The notes beneath the pieces were generated by a model. The model saw nothing but the letters and a program-made list of their open reading frames with translations. It searched no databases and had not been told where the DNA came from. The translations under genes were made by a program, and so were the position numbers. Shown here one piece after another: positions 38,253 through 46,279 of a stretch of DNA of 64,000 nt. How positions within the stretch are numbered: position 1 is the first letter of the stretch; each line of letters opens with the position of its first letter. The DNA is taken from contig NZ_LT963430.1 in the NCBI RefSeq assembly GCF_900199405.1, positions 3,007,605 through 3,071,604 of the forward strand, in the 5' to 3' direction. This stretch comes from Beduinella massiliensis (lineage in GTDB: Bacteria > Bacillota > Clostridia > Christensenellales > Aristaeellaceae).

Positions 38253-38462
38253 ATGAAGAGCAATGTATTGACCAAAAGAATTGACCAAACACGTCAAAAG
38301 ATGGAGGACGCCTGCCTCAAAGGCGGCTGCGGCGCGGCGCTTGAGCTCAGCCAGCAGATGGGAACGCTGATCTATTACCACGCGCTCATCTCCACGGGAC
38401 GATTCGGACGCCGGCGCCTGCATGCGCGCCGCCCGGCATGCCGCTTTTCGAGGGTGATCTGA
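38253..38462 (+). CDS. Small Spo0E-like protein
   Basis: A 69-aa protein. Residues 6-50 look like the Spo0E aspartyl-phosphate phosphatase fold: two amphipathic helices (LTKRIDQTRQKMEDACLKGG; ALELSQQMGTLIYYHAL). Known members carry an SQxLD signature; here it is SQQMG, so the key Asp is Gly. The C-terminus is an unrelated Arg-rich tail (GRRRLHARRPACRF). The start has AGGAGGAG about 9 bases upstream. Regulation of a Spo0A-type phosphorelay is possible but uncertain given the missing Asp. Confidence 0.6.
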   Translation: MKSNVLTKRIDQTRQKMEDACLKGGCGAALELSQQMGTLIYYHALISTGRFGRRRLHARRPACRFSRVI

Positions 38463-38464
38463 GA

Positions 38465-38494
38465 TTGACAATGCCTGTCCTTCTATAGTAAAAT
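38465..38494 (+). promoter_or_regulatory. Promoter of the CofE-like gene
   Basis: TTGACA (38465-38470), 18 bp, TAAAAT (38489-38494). It lies just after the Spo0E-like stop and 82 bases before the GTG start of the next gene. Confidence 0.65.
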
Positions 38495-38575
38495 AAGCAA
38501 ATCGATCCGATATTTTCCCTGTACGGGGGTATACTTGAAAACAGGATCGCAGTTTTTTCAAGGAGGACATGCCCT

Positions 38576-39316
38576 GTGGCCAGCGCATCAAAGAACGTGG
38601 ATTCTCAGCGCCGCGAGGAAAACGGCGTCGTATATTTTGACCGCGGCATTCTAACCGGTCGGGACGGCAGGCGTTACCAGCGCTTCGCCATTCAGACGCA
38701 CTTTGTGCAGCGTCGCGAGTCGCAGGCCGACCTCGTTCGCCGCTATGTTCTGCCGCTCTATCAGGAGGGGGACGTGCTGTCCTTCGGAGCGAAGGTCATG
38801 GCCATGTGCACGGACTCGGTCAAAACCAAGGCGGACGTGCACCCCGGCTTTGTCGCGCGCACGGCTTCCCGCTTCGCGGGCATCAACTCCACCGGTGTGG
38901 GCATGCACGAGCCCTACAAGCTTCAGCTCGTCATCGACATGTGCGGCCTGCCGCGCGTGCTGCTCGCCTCCGCCGTGTCGGCGGTCACGCGTCCCTTCGG
39001 CGTCAAGGGGCTGTTCTACAAGATCTGCGGCAACGGCGTGGCGGGCATCGACGGCTTTTATTTCCGCTCGTCTTTCGACGTGTACAAAGAAATGGCGCTC
39101 ATCAACCCCGACCATCCGGTCGAGCTGTGCGACGCGCTTCAAGAGGAAACGGGCGTGCCGACCGTCCTGATGGACGCCAACGACATCGACCAAAATCAGC
39201 TGGGCAAGTCCCACGACTTCCCGCTGACGGACGACCAGATTCAGGACGCGCTCAAAGATAACCCCTCCGGGCAGGGCGACGAGCTCACGCCGCTCATCCT
39301 GATTCGTCCGCTTTGA
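38576..39316 (+). CDS. F420-0:gamma-glutamyl ligase-like (CofE-related) protein
   Basis: A 246-aa protein of the family annotated in Firmicutes as coenzyme F420-0:L-glutamate ligase-like. Recognisable blocks are YVLPLYQEGDVLSFGAKVMA, GLPRVLLASAVSAVTRPFGVKGLFYKICG, VLMDANDIDQNQLGKS and DNPSGQGDELTPLILI. True CofE adds glutamates to F420; no F420 genes are seen here, so the substrate is open. GTG start, with AAGGAGG 9-10 bases upstream. Monocistronic, with promoter and terminator. Confidence 0.7.
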   Translation: MASASKNVDSQRREENGVVYFDRGILTGRDGRRYQRFAIQTHFVQRRESQADLVRRYVLPLYQEGDVLSFGAKVMAMCTDSVKTKADVHPGFVARTASRFAGINSTGVGMHEPYKLQLVIDMCGLPRVLLASAVSAVTRPFGVKGLFYKICGNGVAGIDGFYFRSSFDVYKEMALINPDHPVELCDALQEETGVPTVLMDANDIDQNQLGKSHDFPLTDDQIQDALKDNPSGQGDELTPLILIRPL

Positions 39317-39323
39317 ATGAAGG

Positions 39324-39346
39324 AAAGCAGCCATGCGGCTGCTTTT
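39324..39346 (+). terminator. Terminator after the CofE-like gene
   Basis: AAAGCAGCC (39324-39332) pairs with GGCTGCTTT (39337-39345), a four-base loop, then TTTTCG. It starts 7 bases after the stop codon. Confidence 0.8.
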
Positions 39347-39399
39347 CGTATGTATGACATCGAACGTACCTGAATAAGAAAAAAGAGGGTGTCTCCTCC

Positions 39400-40293
39400 A
39401 TGAATGCTGCAAGTGAAGTTTTTACGCTCTTCGCCGTGGTGCTCGTCGGCTACTTCGTGACGCGCATCGGTTATTTCGACGACCGCACCATCCGCGGCGT
39501 CACCCAGCTCGTCGTCAATATCGCCCTGCCTGCGCTCACCATCGCCAAAATGCAGCGCGACTTCTCCATGGAAATTCTGACCGGATTTCTGATTGTGCTT
39601 GCCGCCTCGGCCGTGCTGATGCTGCTGTTCGTCGCGCTGGGGCTGCTGCTTTTCAGAAAACGCGAAAGCCGCCGCCGGGCGGTCATGACGCACCTGCTGA
39701 CGTTTTCCAACTGCGGTTTCATGGGGTATCCGCTGCTCGTCGCGATCAATCCGGACTGGCTGATCTACGGCGTGGCCTACAACATTTCCTTCAACATTCT
39801 GTGCTGGACGGTCGGCGCCGCGATTTACCGCGGTCGCGAAAACATGAACCTGAAAAAGGCGCTGATCTCGCCCGTGGTCATCTCCTCCGTGCTCGGCTTT
39901 CTGCTGTTCGTCCTGCGCATCCGCATTCCCGCGCTGCCCCTCTCCGTGCTGGAGCTCGTCGGCGGCCTCACGACGCCGCTTTCGATGCTGCTCATCGGCA
40001 CCCGGGTGGTGGGCCTGCGCCTTCGCGACTTCAAGGACCCGGATTATCACCTCGCGGCGTTTCTACGTCTCGTCGCGGCGCCGCTGCTGTCCCTTGCGCT
40101 CATGCGCCTTTGCCGCCTGCCGGAGCTGCCCGTCGTCGTCACCTATATCCTGATGGCGATGCCCGCCGCCTCGACCATCTCCATGCAGGCGGAGCTCTAC
40201 GATGGAGACAGGCGCTTCTCCGCCAGTGGCGTCGCCTACACGACGCTTTGGGCGCTCGTAAGCATTCCGCTCATGCTGATGCTGGTCCTATAA
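39400..40293 (+). CDS. AEC (auxin efflux carrier) family transporter
   Basis: A 297-aa permease with about ten hydrophobic helices. GYFVTRIGYFDDRTIRGVTQLVVNIALPALTI at the N-terminus and the C-terminal YILMAMPAASTISMQAELY are typical of AEC transporters, which move malate, malonate or related anions in bacteria. Substrate not assignable. It precedes the metallophosphoesterase by 29 bases and probably shares its transcript. Confidence 0.85.
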   Translation: MNAASEVFTLFAVVLVGYFVTRIGYFDDRTIRGVTQLVVNIALPALTIAKMQRDFSMEILTGFLIVLAASAVLMLLFVALGLLLFRKRESRRRAVMTHLLTFSNCGFMGYPLLVAINPDWLIYGVAYNISFNILCWTVGAAIYRGRENMNLKKALISPVVISSVLGFLLFVLRIRIPALPLSVLELVGGLTTPLSMLLIGTRVVGLRLRDFKDPDYHLAAFLRLVAAPLLSLALMRLCRLPELPVVVTYILMAMPAASTISMQAELYDGDRRFSASGVAYTTLWALVSIPLMLMLVL

Positions 40294-40322
40294 AACCGGC
40301 ATGAAGCCATTCAGGAGGTTTC

Positions 40323-41192
40323 ATGAGAAAAAAGCGCGGCTGTCTTTCCCGGCTGATCCGAAAGCTCGTGCGTTTTTGCGTGGTGCTGCTCCTTCTGTGC
40401 TATCCGTTCATCGAACCGTATCTGCTCCGCGTCGAGCAGAAGACGCTTGCCTTCTCGGAGCTTCCACAGGGCTTTGACGGGCTGCGCGTGGCTTTCCTTT
40501 CGGACATCCACTATGGTCCGTTTTTTTCCGCAGACCGCCTGGACGCGCTCGTCTCGCGCGTGAACGCCCTGCGCCCGGACCTCGTCCTGCTGGGCGGCGA
40601 CTACGCGAACGACTCGGACGGCGCCGTCGCCTTCTTTCAGATGCGGCCCGCTTTCTCCGCACGCCTTGGCGTATACGCCGTTCCGGGAAATCATGACCGC
40701 GTGATGCCCGAATCCAACCGGGATTTGCTCGAAGGCGCTATGAGCGCGGCCGGCATCGTGCCGCTCTTCAACCGCACGGTGCCGCTCACGCTCTCAAGCG
40801 GCGAAACGATCTACCTCTCCGGCATCGACGACTACGGCAACGGTCATCCCGACGCTGTTCAGGCCGCCCGCTCCGTCCGCCGGGACGACTTTCTCATCTT
40901 CCTCACCCACAACCCCGATGCCATTCCCTCCTTTCAGGAGATCCCGGCGCTGGACGGTTCGACGGATTGGGCGGATCTGATCCTCTGCGGGCACACGCAC
41001 GGCGGGCAGGTTACGCTCTTCGGGCAAAAGGCGCTCTTTTCCGTTACTTCTTACGGCGAACGCTATCGCACAGGCTGGAAGGAGGAAAACGGGGCCCAGA
41101 TTCTCATCTCCAACGGCGTAGGCACCTCCGTCGTCCCAATGCGCTTTTTCGCCCCGCCCCAAATTCATCTGCTCACGCTGACGCGGCAATAG
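40323..41192 (+). CDS. Membrane-anchored metallophosphoesterase (YkuE/YaeI-like)
   Basis: A 289-aa calcineurin-like phosphoesterase with one N-terminal helix (FCVVLLLLCYPFIEPYL). Metal-ligand motifs are all present: FLSDIHYG, LLGGDYAND, AVPGNHDR, FLTHNPD and LCGHTHGGQ. Relatives hydrolyse lipid-linked phosphates or UDP-diacylglucosamine-type substrates at the membrane; the exact substrate is unknown. The start has AGGAGG 5 bases upstream. Ends at a bidirectional terminator. Confidence 0.9.
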   Translation: MRKKRGCLSRLIRKLVRFCVVLLLLCYPFIEPYLLRVEQKTLAFSELPQGFDGLRVAFLSDIHYGPFFSADRLDALVSRVNALRPDLVLLGGDYANDSDGAVAFFQMRPAFSARLGVYAVPGNHDRVMPESNRDLLEGAMSAAGIVPLFNRTVPLTLSSGETIYLSGIDDYGNGHPDAVQAARSVRRDDFLIFLTHNPDAIPSFQEIPALDGSTDWADLILCGHTHGGQVTLFGQKALFSVTSYGERYRTGWKEENGAQILISNGVGTSVVPMRFFAPPQIHLLTLTRQ

Positions 41193-41210
41193 ACGCCAGG
41201 ATGAATATAG

Positions 41211-41251
41211 AAAGCTCCCCATGCAGACCCCCGACTGCATGAGGAGCTTTT
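41211..41251. terminator. Bidirectional terminator between convergent genes
   Basis: AAAGCTCCCCATGCAG pairs with CTGCATGAGGAGCTTTT (41211-41251, one mismatch), loop ACCCCCGA. It serves the metallophosphoesterase gene from the left and the histidine kinase gene from the right. Confidence 0.85.
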
Positions 41252-41270
41252 GTCATTCCGCCTTTTCTGC

Positions 41271-43034
41271 TCAAATCGTCAGGCAGGGGAAGCGCATGGA
41301 GAGGGTCGTGCCCTTATCGCTTTCGATTTGCATGCCGCAATCTTCCCCGAAGGTAAGGCAAAGCCGCTTGTTGCAGCTGTACAGCCCGATGTGTCCGTCG
41401 TCCGAATGCGAATGCAGCCGGGACTTAATCCGCGCAAGGCGCTCCGGGTCGATGCCCACGCCGTCATCGTGCATCGTAACCTCGATGAAATCGCCCTTCC
41501 TCTCCAACGTAATCGAGATGTGCAGCGTCTCCTTTGCGTTCCAGCTCATGCCGTGCATAATCGCATTTTCGATGAGCGGCTGAAAGAGGAGCTTTACGGT
41601 ATAATACTTTTCCAGCTCCGGTTCATAGCGCCACGCGACCTTGAATCGATCCTTGTAGCGCATGTGCTGAATCTGCACGTATGCCTTGGAATTGCGAATC
41701 TCGTCTCCCAGGCTGGCCAGATCGTCGGAGGCGTCCAGGCTGTACTCCAGAATCTCGGTCATATCCTCGATCATCCGGCTGACGTCGTTAGGACCGCCGG
41801 TGAGCCCAAAGCTCATCCAGTAGATCGACTTGAGCGTATTGAAGAGGAAATGCGGATTGATCTGGGCGCGCAGGGCGTTCAGCTCCATTTCGCGCATATC
41901 CCGCTGCTTTTGCTCAAGCTGATAGCGCAGCCTGTTTCTCTCCGCGTAGTTGCGCACGATGCGCTCCGTCACCATGCCGTAGAAGTCCTCCTTCTGCGCC
42001 TGCGGCAAAGACAGGTCTACCTCATGGCGCTCCGCCGCCTCCAGGGTGCTTACGATGCGCAGGGCGTTGTCGCAGGATCTTTTCGCGTGTCTCCAGGCGA
42101 AGACCGCGCACAGAATCAGCGCAGGCAGCAGACTCAATGCGAGCAGCTCCACGATGTTCCGGGCGAAGGCGTGTATCTCCTCCAAGGGCGTCAGGGAGAG
42201 GTAGATCCAGTTATAGCGGTTGCCGGAGGGAAGGCGCGTGACGAAATAGGAAGCGTCCTTGACTCGATATTCCTTCAGGACATCGTCGCGGGCCGTGCAT
42301 AGCTTTACCAGATCTTCGGCAGAAAACGAAACCGCGGGCTCGCTCTGCATGAGCACCTCGTCCTCCTCGTTCACCACGAGCAAAACCTGTGAACCGGACG
42401 TGCTCTGGCTTTTCAGCAGGTCGTCAAAGTAGTTCTGGTATAAATTCAGCACGATGACGCCCTCGCTCAGGTACAATCGCCTGTAGAGCGTGATAAAGCG
42501 CTGCGGCGCAGCCTCAAACCCGTAGTTTTTAAACTCGCGCCGTTCGGCAAAGTAGGTCTTCCCCTCCGCCCTCATCTGCTCATAGGTTTCAAGCCACGCC
42601 GCGTCCTCGTATTCGGACGCGAGGGTCGGTCCCGTCGCGCTGGACAAAAAGATGTTCTGCGAATTGGGTGTGTACACGTAAAGGGAATGAATGTAGTCGT
42701 GCGCCGCTACCGTGGGGATCATGTAGTGCTTGCAGATGCTCTTGAGCGAGCTCATGGCCTGCGCGTCGTTCAGCGAAAAGGCGCGCGCAAAGGTGCTCGT
42801 AATCTCCGTATTGACGCTGAACGTCAGGTTCAGCGCATCCAGCTCCTTGACCACAAAATTCATCTGGGCCTGTACATATTCCATATGCGCCCGATCCTCC
42901 GCCTCGGTTTTGGCCGTCATCTGGTGGCTGATCACGATAAAAACCATAGCGCCGAACAGCAGCACGGGAATCAGCGTGAAGCATAAAAGCCGCGCCAGCT
43001 CGTCGCGCAGCAGCCGCATGGCGATGCCCGGCAT
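41271..43034 (-). CDS. Sensor histidine kinase, YesM-like
   Basis: A sensor kinase (587 aa from ATG 43034; 43019 is an equal alternative) of the HisKA_7TM-less YesM/LytS-like class. Two membrane helices (LLCFTLIPVLLFGAMVFIVI; IVELLALSLLPALILCAVFAW) flank a large extracytoplasmic sensor domain of about 260 residues. The phospho-acceptor block RAQINPHFLFNTLKS lies near residue 392, and the ATPase N box LIENAIMHG and G box DDGVGI follow. It partners the YesN-like regulator upstream and probably senses a carbohydrate. Confidence 0.88.
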   Translation of the reverse strand: MPGIAMRLLRDELARLLCFTLIPVLLFGAMVFIVISHQMTAKTEAEDRAHMEYVQAQMNFVVKELDALNLTFSVNTEITSTFARAFSLNDAQAMSSLKSICKHYMIPTVAAHDYIHSLYVYTPNSQNIFLSSATGPTLASEYEDAAWLETYEQMRAEGKTYFAERREFKNYGFEAAPQRFITLYRRLYLSEGVIVLNLYQNYFDDLLKSQSTSGSQVLLVVNEEDEVLMQSEPAVSFSAEDLVKLCTARDDVLKEYRVKDASYFVTRLPSGNRYNWIYLSLTPLEEIHAFARNIVELLALSLLPALILCAVFAWRHAKRSCDNALRIVSTLEAAERHEVDLSLPQAQKEDFYGMVTERIVRNYAERNRLRYQLEQKQRDMREMELNALRAQINPHFLFNTLKSIYWMSFGLTGGPNDVSRMIEDMTEILEYSLDASDDLASLGDEIRNSKAYVQIQHMRYKDRFKVAWRYEPELEKYYTVKLLFQPLIENAIMHGMSWNAKETLHISITLERKGDFIEVTMHDDGVGIDPERLARIKSRLHSHSDDGHIGLYSCNKRLCLTFGEDCGMQIESDKGTTLSMRFPCLTI

Positions 43035-43044
43035 GGCGGGCAGG

Positions 43045-43785
43045 TCACAGAAGCTTCCGGTATTCCGCCGGTCCGACGCCGAAGTACTTTTTGAACGCCC
43101 GCGAAAAGTTCTTTTCATTGCTGTAGCCCACCGCCTCGCTGATCTGGATCATGGACTGGCTGGGGATGCGCAGCAATTCCACCGCACGCCGCATCCTTTC
43201 CTGAATGATGAAGCTGATGAAATTGATCCCCGCCTTTTCCTTAAAGAGCCGGCTCAGGTAGATGGGACTGTAATTCACGTAATCCGCCGTGGATTGCAGG
43301 GTAGCCGAGGCAATGTTCTCCCGAATATATCCCTTGATCCGGTCCAGCACCTCGCCGCTCATCTCCAGCGGCTCCAGGCTGGCGCGAATCTCCACGCCGC
43401 TTCGCCCATTCTTGAGGTTCTCGTGGATCGTCTCAAAGACCTGAACCAGCTCGTCGTACTTGGTTGATTTTACAATGTAGTTGGAAACGCCCAGCTCTAT
43501 GGCCTTCTGCGCGTAATCGAAATCCCGAAAAGCGCTGAGAATCACCACATAGGCGTCCAGGTTTTCAAGGCGCATCTTCTCCAGCATTTGAAGCCCATCC
43601 ATCACCGGCATGCGCACATCCGTCAAGATCACGTCCACCGGATGGAGGCGCACGTACTCCAGCGCCTGCAGGCCGTTTTCAAAGCAGGCCTGTAGGGAAA
43701 AACCCAGCTGTTCCCAGGGAAAAAAGCGGCTCAGCCCATTGCGAATCTGGTCATCGTCCTCCGCGAAGATCAGGCGATACAGCAT
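43045..43785 (-). CDS. Response regulator with AraC-type DNA-binding domain, YesN-like
   Basis: A 246-aa regulator: receiver domain with the acidic pair at the N-terminus (FAEDDD), phospho-acceptor D56 (ILTDVRMP) and the conserved Lys (YIVKSTKYDEL). A C-terminal AraC helix-turn-helix pair follows (VNYSPIYLSRLFKEKAGINF; AVGYSNEKNFSRAFKKYFGVGPAEYR). The linker is shorter than in many YesN proteins. It is encoded just upstream of its kinase and divergent from the sugar ABC genes, its likely target. Confidence 0.92.
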   Translation of the reverse strand: MLYRLIFAEDDDQIRNGLSRFFPWEQLGFSLQACFENGLQALEYVRLHPVDVILTDVRMPVMDGLQMLEKMRLENLDAYVVILSAFRDFDYAQKAIELGVSNYIVKSTKYDELVQVFETIHENLKNGRSGVEIRASLEPLEMSGEVLDRIKGYIRENIASATLQSTADYVNYSPIYLSRLFKEKAGINFISFIIQERMRRAVELLRIPSQSMIQISEAVGYSNEKNFSRAFKKYFGVGPAEYRKLL

Positions 43786-43823
43786 GTCGCATCCCTCCCC
43801 TAATAGAGATGATTAAATCACAG

Positions 43824-43852
43824 ATTCTAAAAAAATGAAACCGTTTTGTGAA
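43824..43852 (-). promoter_or_regulatory. Promoter of the two-component operon
   Basis: Minus-strand TTCACA (43847-43852), 17 bp, TAGAAT (43824-43829). A cre-like sequence (TGAAACCGTTTTGT, 43836-43849) overlaps it. Confidence 0.5.
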
Positions 43853-43873
43853 AAGTCATTAAAAATTGAAACC
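43836..43873. repeat. Two TGAAACC direct repeats between divergent operons
   Basis: TGAAACC occurs at 43836-43842 and 43867-43873, 31 bp apart, about three helical turns. This suits an AraC-type regulator binding two half-sites on one DNA face, but is only a candidate. Confidence 0.35.
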
Positions 43874-43933
43874 CATATGAAAAAAAGATACGCAATGAGG
43901 TAAAGTTTTCAAGTTCCCCGTTGATTCGGCGCG

Positions 43934-43942
43934 TGTTATGCT
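43934..43942 (+). promoter_or_regulatory. Extended -10 promoter of the sugar ABC operon
   Basis: TGTTATGCT gives an extended -10 (TGn-TATGCT) 50 bases before the binding-protein start. No good -35 is seen 17 bp upstream, as expected for an activator-dependent promoter. Confidence 0.5.
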
Positions 43943-43991
43943 GGCTTCAGCAAGTGCGAAGAGCACAAAAAACAGACAGGAGGGTTCCCAC

Positions 43992-45281
43992 ATGAAGCGT
44001 TTTTTGGCAATCCTGATGGCCGTAACCTTGGTTCTCACCTCTGGTATCGCGCTGGCCGAAAGGGACAGCGTGCAGCTCCGCTTTTCCTGGTGGGGCGGCG
44101 ACGAGCGTCATGAGGCGACGCTGAACACCCTGAAGCTGTACGAGGCTTCCCATCCCGGGATCACGCTGGTCGGCGAGTACAGCGGCTTTGACGGTTACCT
44201 CGAAAAGCTGGTCACACAGCTGGCGGGCGGCACCGCGCCCGACATCATCCAGATCGACTATGCCTACCTGGAGACGCTCTGGAGCGTTCAGGATAACTTC
44301 GTAAACTTCCGCGACCAATCCGTCGTAGACATCAGCGGCATCTCCCAAGGCCTGCTGGAGGGCGTCACCTCCCCCAGCGGCGTGCTGATCGGGCTGCCCA
44401 CAGGCCTCAACTTTTCCGTCATCTACGTGAACAAAGCCCTGGCCGACGCCGCAGGCATAGAGCTTGGGCACTGGACCTGGGACGACCTGTTTGATAACGC
44501 GAAAAAACTGCGCGCGCACAACCCCGACGCCTACCTCGCGATGGGCGGCACGAACCCGAACCGCTCCTTCTTTGAGCCCTACCTGCTGAACCTCAGCGGC
44601 GAAAAGCTGGTGAACGAAGACTACACGCTGGGTTTCACGGAGGAGCAAGCCGCTGAAACCTTCCGCTTTTTACAACGCTGCTACGCCGAAGGCGTGCTCT
44701 ACCCCCTGGAAAATGAGGCCGTCGGCACGTATGGAAATTATCAGGCGTTTGACTGGCTCAACGGCAACGTACTCTGCCTGCCGGATTACTCCAGCGGCGA
44801 GGCGGCCGCAAAGGGCTCCATGGATGGCGTGGCCGCCATGCCCATGTGGGGCGACTGCGATGCCGCCAACACCGGCATCATGATGCGCCCCACCAACATG
44901 CTGGCCGTCAACGCCAAGTCCGCTAACGTGGAAGAGGCGCTTCGGTTCGTCGATTATTTCTTCAACGATTCGGAAGCGATCGACCCCCTCAAGCTGGTGC
45001 GTTCCATCCCCGCCACAGAGCTCGCCATCGCCCGCATGAACGAGCAGGGGCTCATCGATTCGGACACCATGGACGCCGCCACGTGGGCGGCTGAGCACAA
45101 GGGCGGCGCAGGGCAGAACATCATCTCCACCAACGAACAGCTCGAGCAGATCGAAAGCGATTTCATCAGCGCCGTCTATTACGGCGATTACACGCCGGAA
45201 GCCGCGGCCAAAGCCTTTGTGGAGGCCATGCAGAACTGCGTGGACGAGCTCAAAGCCACGGCGCAGAAGGACGCGAAGTAA
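43992..45281 (+). CDS. Sugar ABC transporter substrate-binding protein (family 1)
   Basis: A 429-aa extracellular solute-binding protein. Signal peptide KRFLAILMAVTLVLTSGIALA, then LRFSWWGGDERHEATL and QLAGGTAPDIIQIDYAYLE, typical of family-1 oligosaccharide binders found beside YesMN systems. There is no lipobox Cys: the cleavage site looks like a plain ALA-ER site. In a Gram-positive this would leave the protein unanchored. The start has AGGAGGG 7 bases upstream. First gene of the transporter operon, followed by a hairpin. Confidence 0.88.
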   Translation: MKRFLAILMAVTLVLTSGIALAERDSVQLRFSWWGGDERHEATLNTLKLYEASHPGITLVGEYSGFDGYLEKLVTQLAGGTAPDIIQIDYAYLETLWSVQDNFVNFRDQSVVDISGISQGLLEGVTSPSGVLIGLPTGLNFSVIYVNKALADAAGIELGHWTWDDLFDNAKKLRAHNPDAYLAMGGTNPNRSFFEPYLLNLSGEKLVNEDYTLGFTEEQAAETFRFLQRCYAEGVLYPLENEAVGTYGNYQAFDWLNGNVLCLPDYSSGEAAAKGSMDGVAAMPMWGDCDAANTGIMMRPTNMLAVNAKSANVEEALRFVDYFFNDSEAIDPLKLVRSIPATELAIARMNEQGLIDSDTMDAATWAAEHKGGAGQNIISTNEQLEQIESDFISAVYYGDYTPEAAAKAFVEAMQNCVDELKATAQKDAK

Positions 45282-45291
45282 CCGCAGCGTC

Positions 45292-45334
45292 AGGGCCGAC
45301 GGCAGCGCATGCGCCCGGCGGCCCTTCCTTTTTC
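45292..45334 (+). terminator. Hairpin with T-run between binding-protein and permease genes
   Basis: AGGGCCG (45292-45298) pairs with CGGCCCT (45319-45325), with inner CGG/CCG pairing, then TCCTTTTTC. As an intra-operon terminator it would let the binding protein be made in excess over the permeases, as is common in ABC importers. Confidence 0.7.
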
Positions 45335-45375
45335 TGTTTTCTTTCTGCCTTCATCGAAAGGAGGATGCGGCGTTC

Positions 45376-46278
45376 ATGCTGAAAACCCTTCCGCGCAGAC
45401 GCGCGCGCCGTGGATACGTCGGCCTCGCCTACATTGCGCCCTGGTTTCTGGGCCTGCTCATCTTCCAGGCCTATCCCTTTCTCTATTCGCTGGTCCTTTC
45501 CTTCACCAACAAGACGCTCTCCGACAACACCGGCTTTATCGGGCTTAGCAACTACGTCCGCCTCTTCACCCGCGACCGCGATTTCTACAAGGTCTGCGAG
45601 GTCACGTTCAAATACGTGCTCTTCGCCGTGCCGGGACGTGTGCTGTTCGCCCTGCTCATCGCGCTGCTGATGAACACCGATCACCGGGGCGTCAACCTCT
45701 TTCGCACGCTGTACTATCTGCCCTCCATCTTCGGCGGCAGCGTCGCCATCGCGGTCGTTTGGCGGCTGATGTTTCAAAATAACGGCGTCGTCAACGCGAT
45801 GCTCGGTACGCTCGGCATGGAGCCCGTCAAGTGGTTGGGGCATCCCAAGGTGGCGCTGGGCACCATCACCATCATCCCCATCTGGCAGTTCGGCTCCTCG
45901 ATGGTGCTGTTCCTGGCGGCGCTCAAAAACGTGCCGCAGGAGCTGTACGAAGCCGGGCGCATCGACGGGTGCAAACCGGTGGGCATGTTCCTTCGCATCA
46001 CCTTGCCCATGATCTCCCCGATCCTGCTCTTCAACCTCATGATGCAGATGATCTCCTGCTTTCAGGAGTTTTCCATCGCCTTTGTCATGACCGGCGGCGG
46101 CCCCAACCGCGCCACCTATCTATACGGAATCAAGCTCTACAACGAGGCGTTCACCAACTTTAACATGGGCTACGCCAGCGCGCTCAGCTGGATCATGTTC
46201 GCGGCCATCATGGGCGTTACGCTGCTCATCCAGCTCAGCTCCCGCTACTGGGTCTTTTACAGCGATGGAGGGCAGTAA
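45376..46278 (+). CDS. Sugar ABC transporter permease (MalF/UgpA type)
   Basis: A 300-aa membrane protein with six helices, from GYVGLAYIAPWFLGLLIFQAYPF to the last helix before the C-terminus. The EAA loop, which contacts the ATPase, reads ELYEAGRIDGCKPVGMFLRITLPMISP. The start MLKTLPRRRARRG follows AGGAGG by about 10 bases. It pairs with the next permease; no cognate ATPase gene is present, so a shared MsmX-like ATPase encoded elsewhere is likely. Confidence 0.92.
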   Translation: MLKTLPRRRARRGYVGLAYIAPWFLGLLIFQAYPFLYSLVLSFTNKTLSDNTGFIGLSNYVRLFTRDRDFYKVCEVTFKYVLFAVPGRVLFALLIALLMNTDHRGVNLFRTLYYLPSIFGGSVAIAVVWRLMFQNNGVVNAMLGTLGMEPVKWLGHPKVALGTITIIPIWQFGSSMVLFLAALKNVPQELYEAGRIDGCKPVGMFLRITLPMISPILLFNLMMQMISCFQEFSIAFVMTGGGPNRATYLYGIKLYNEAFTNFNMGYASALSWIMFAAIMGVTLLIQLSSRYWVFYSDGGQ

Positions 46279-46279
46279 A

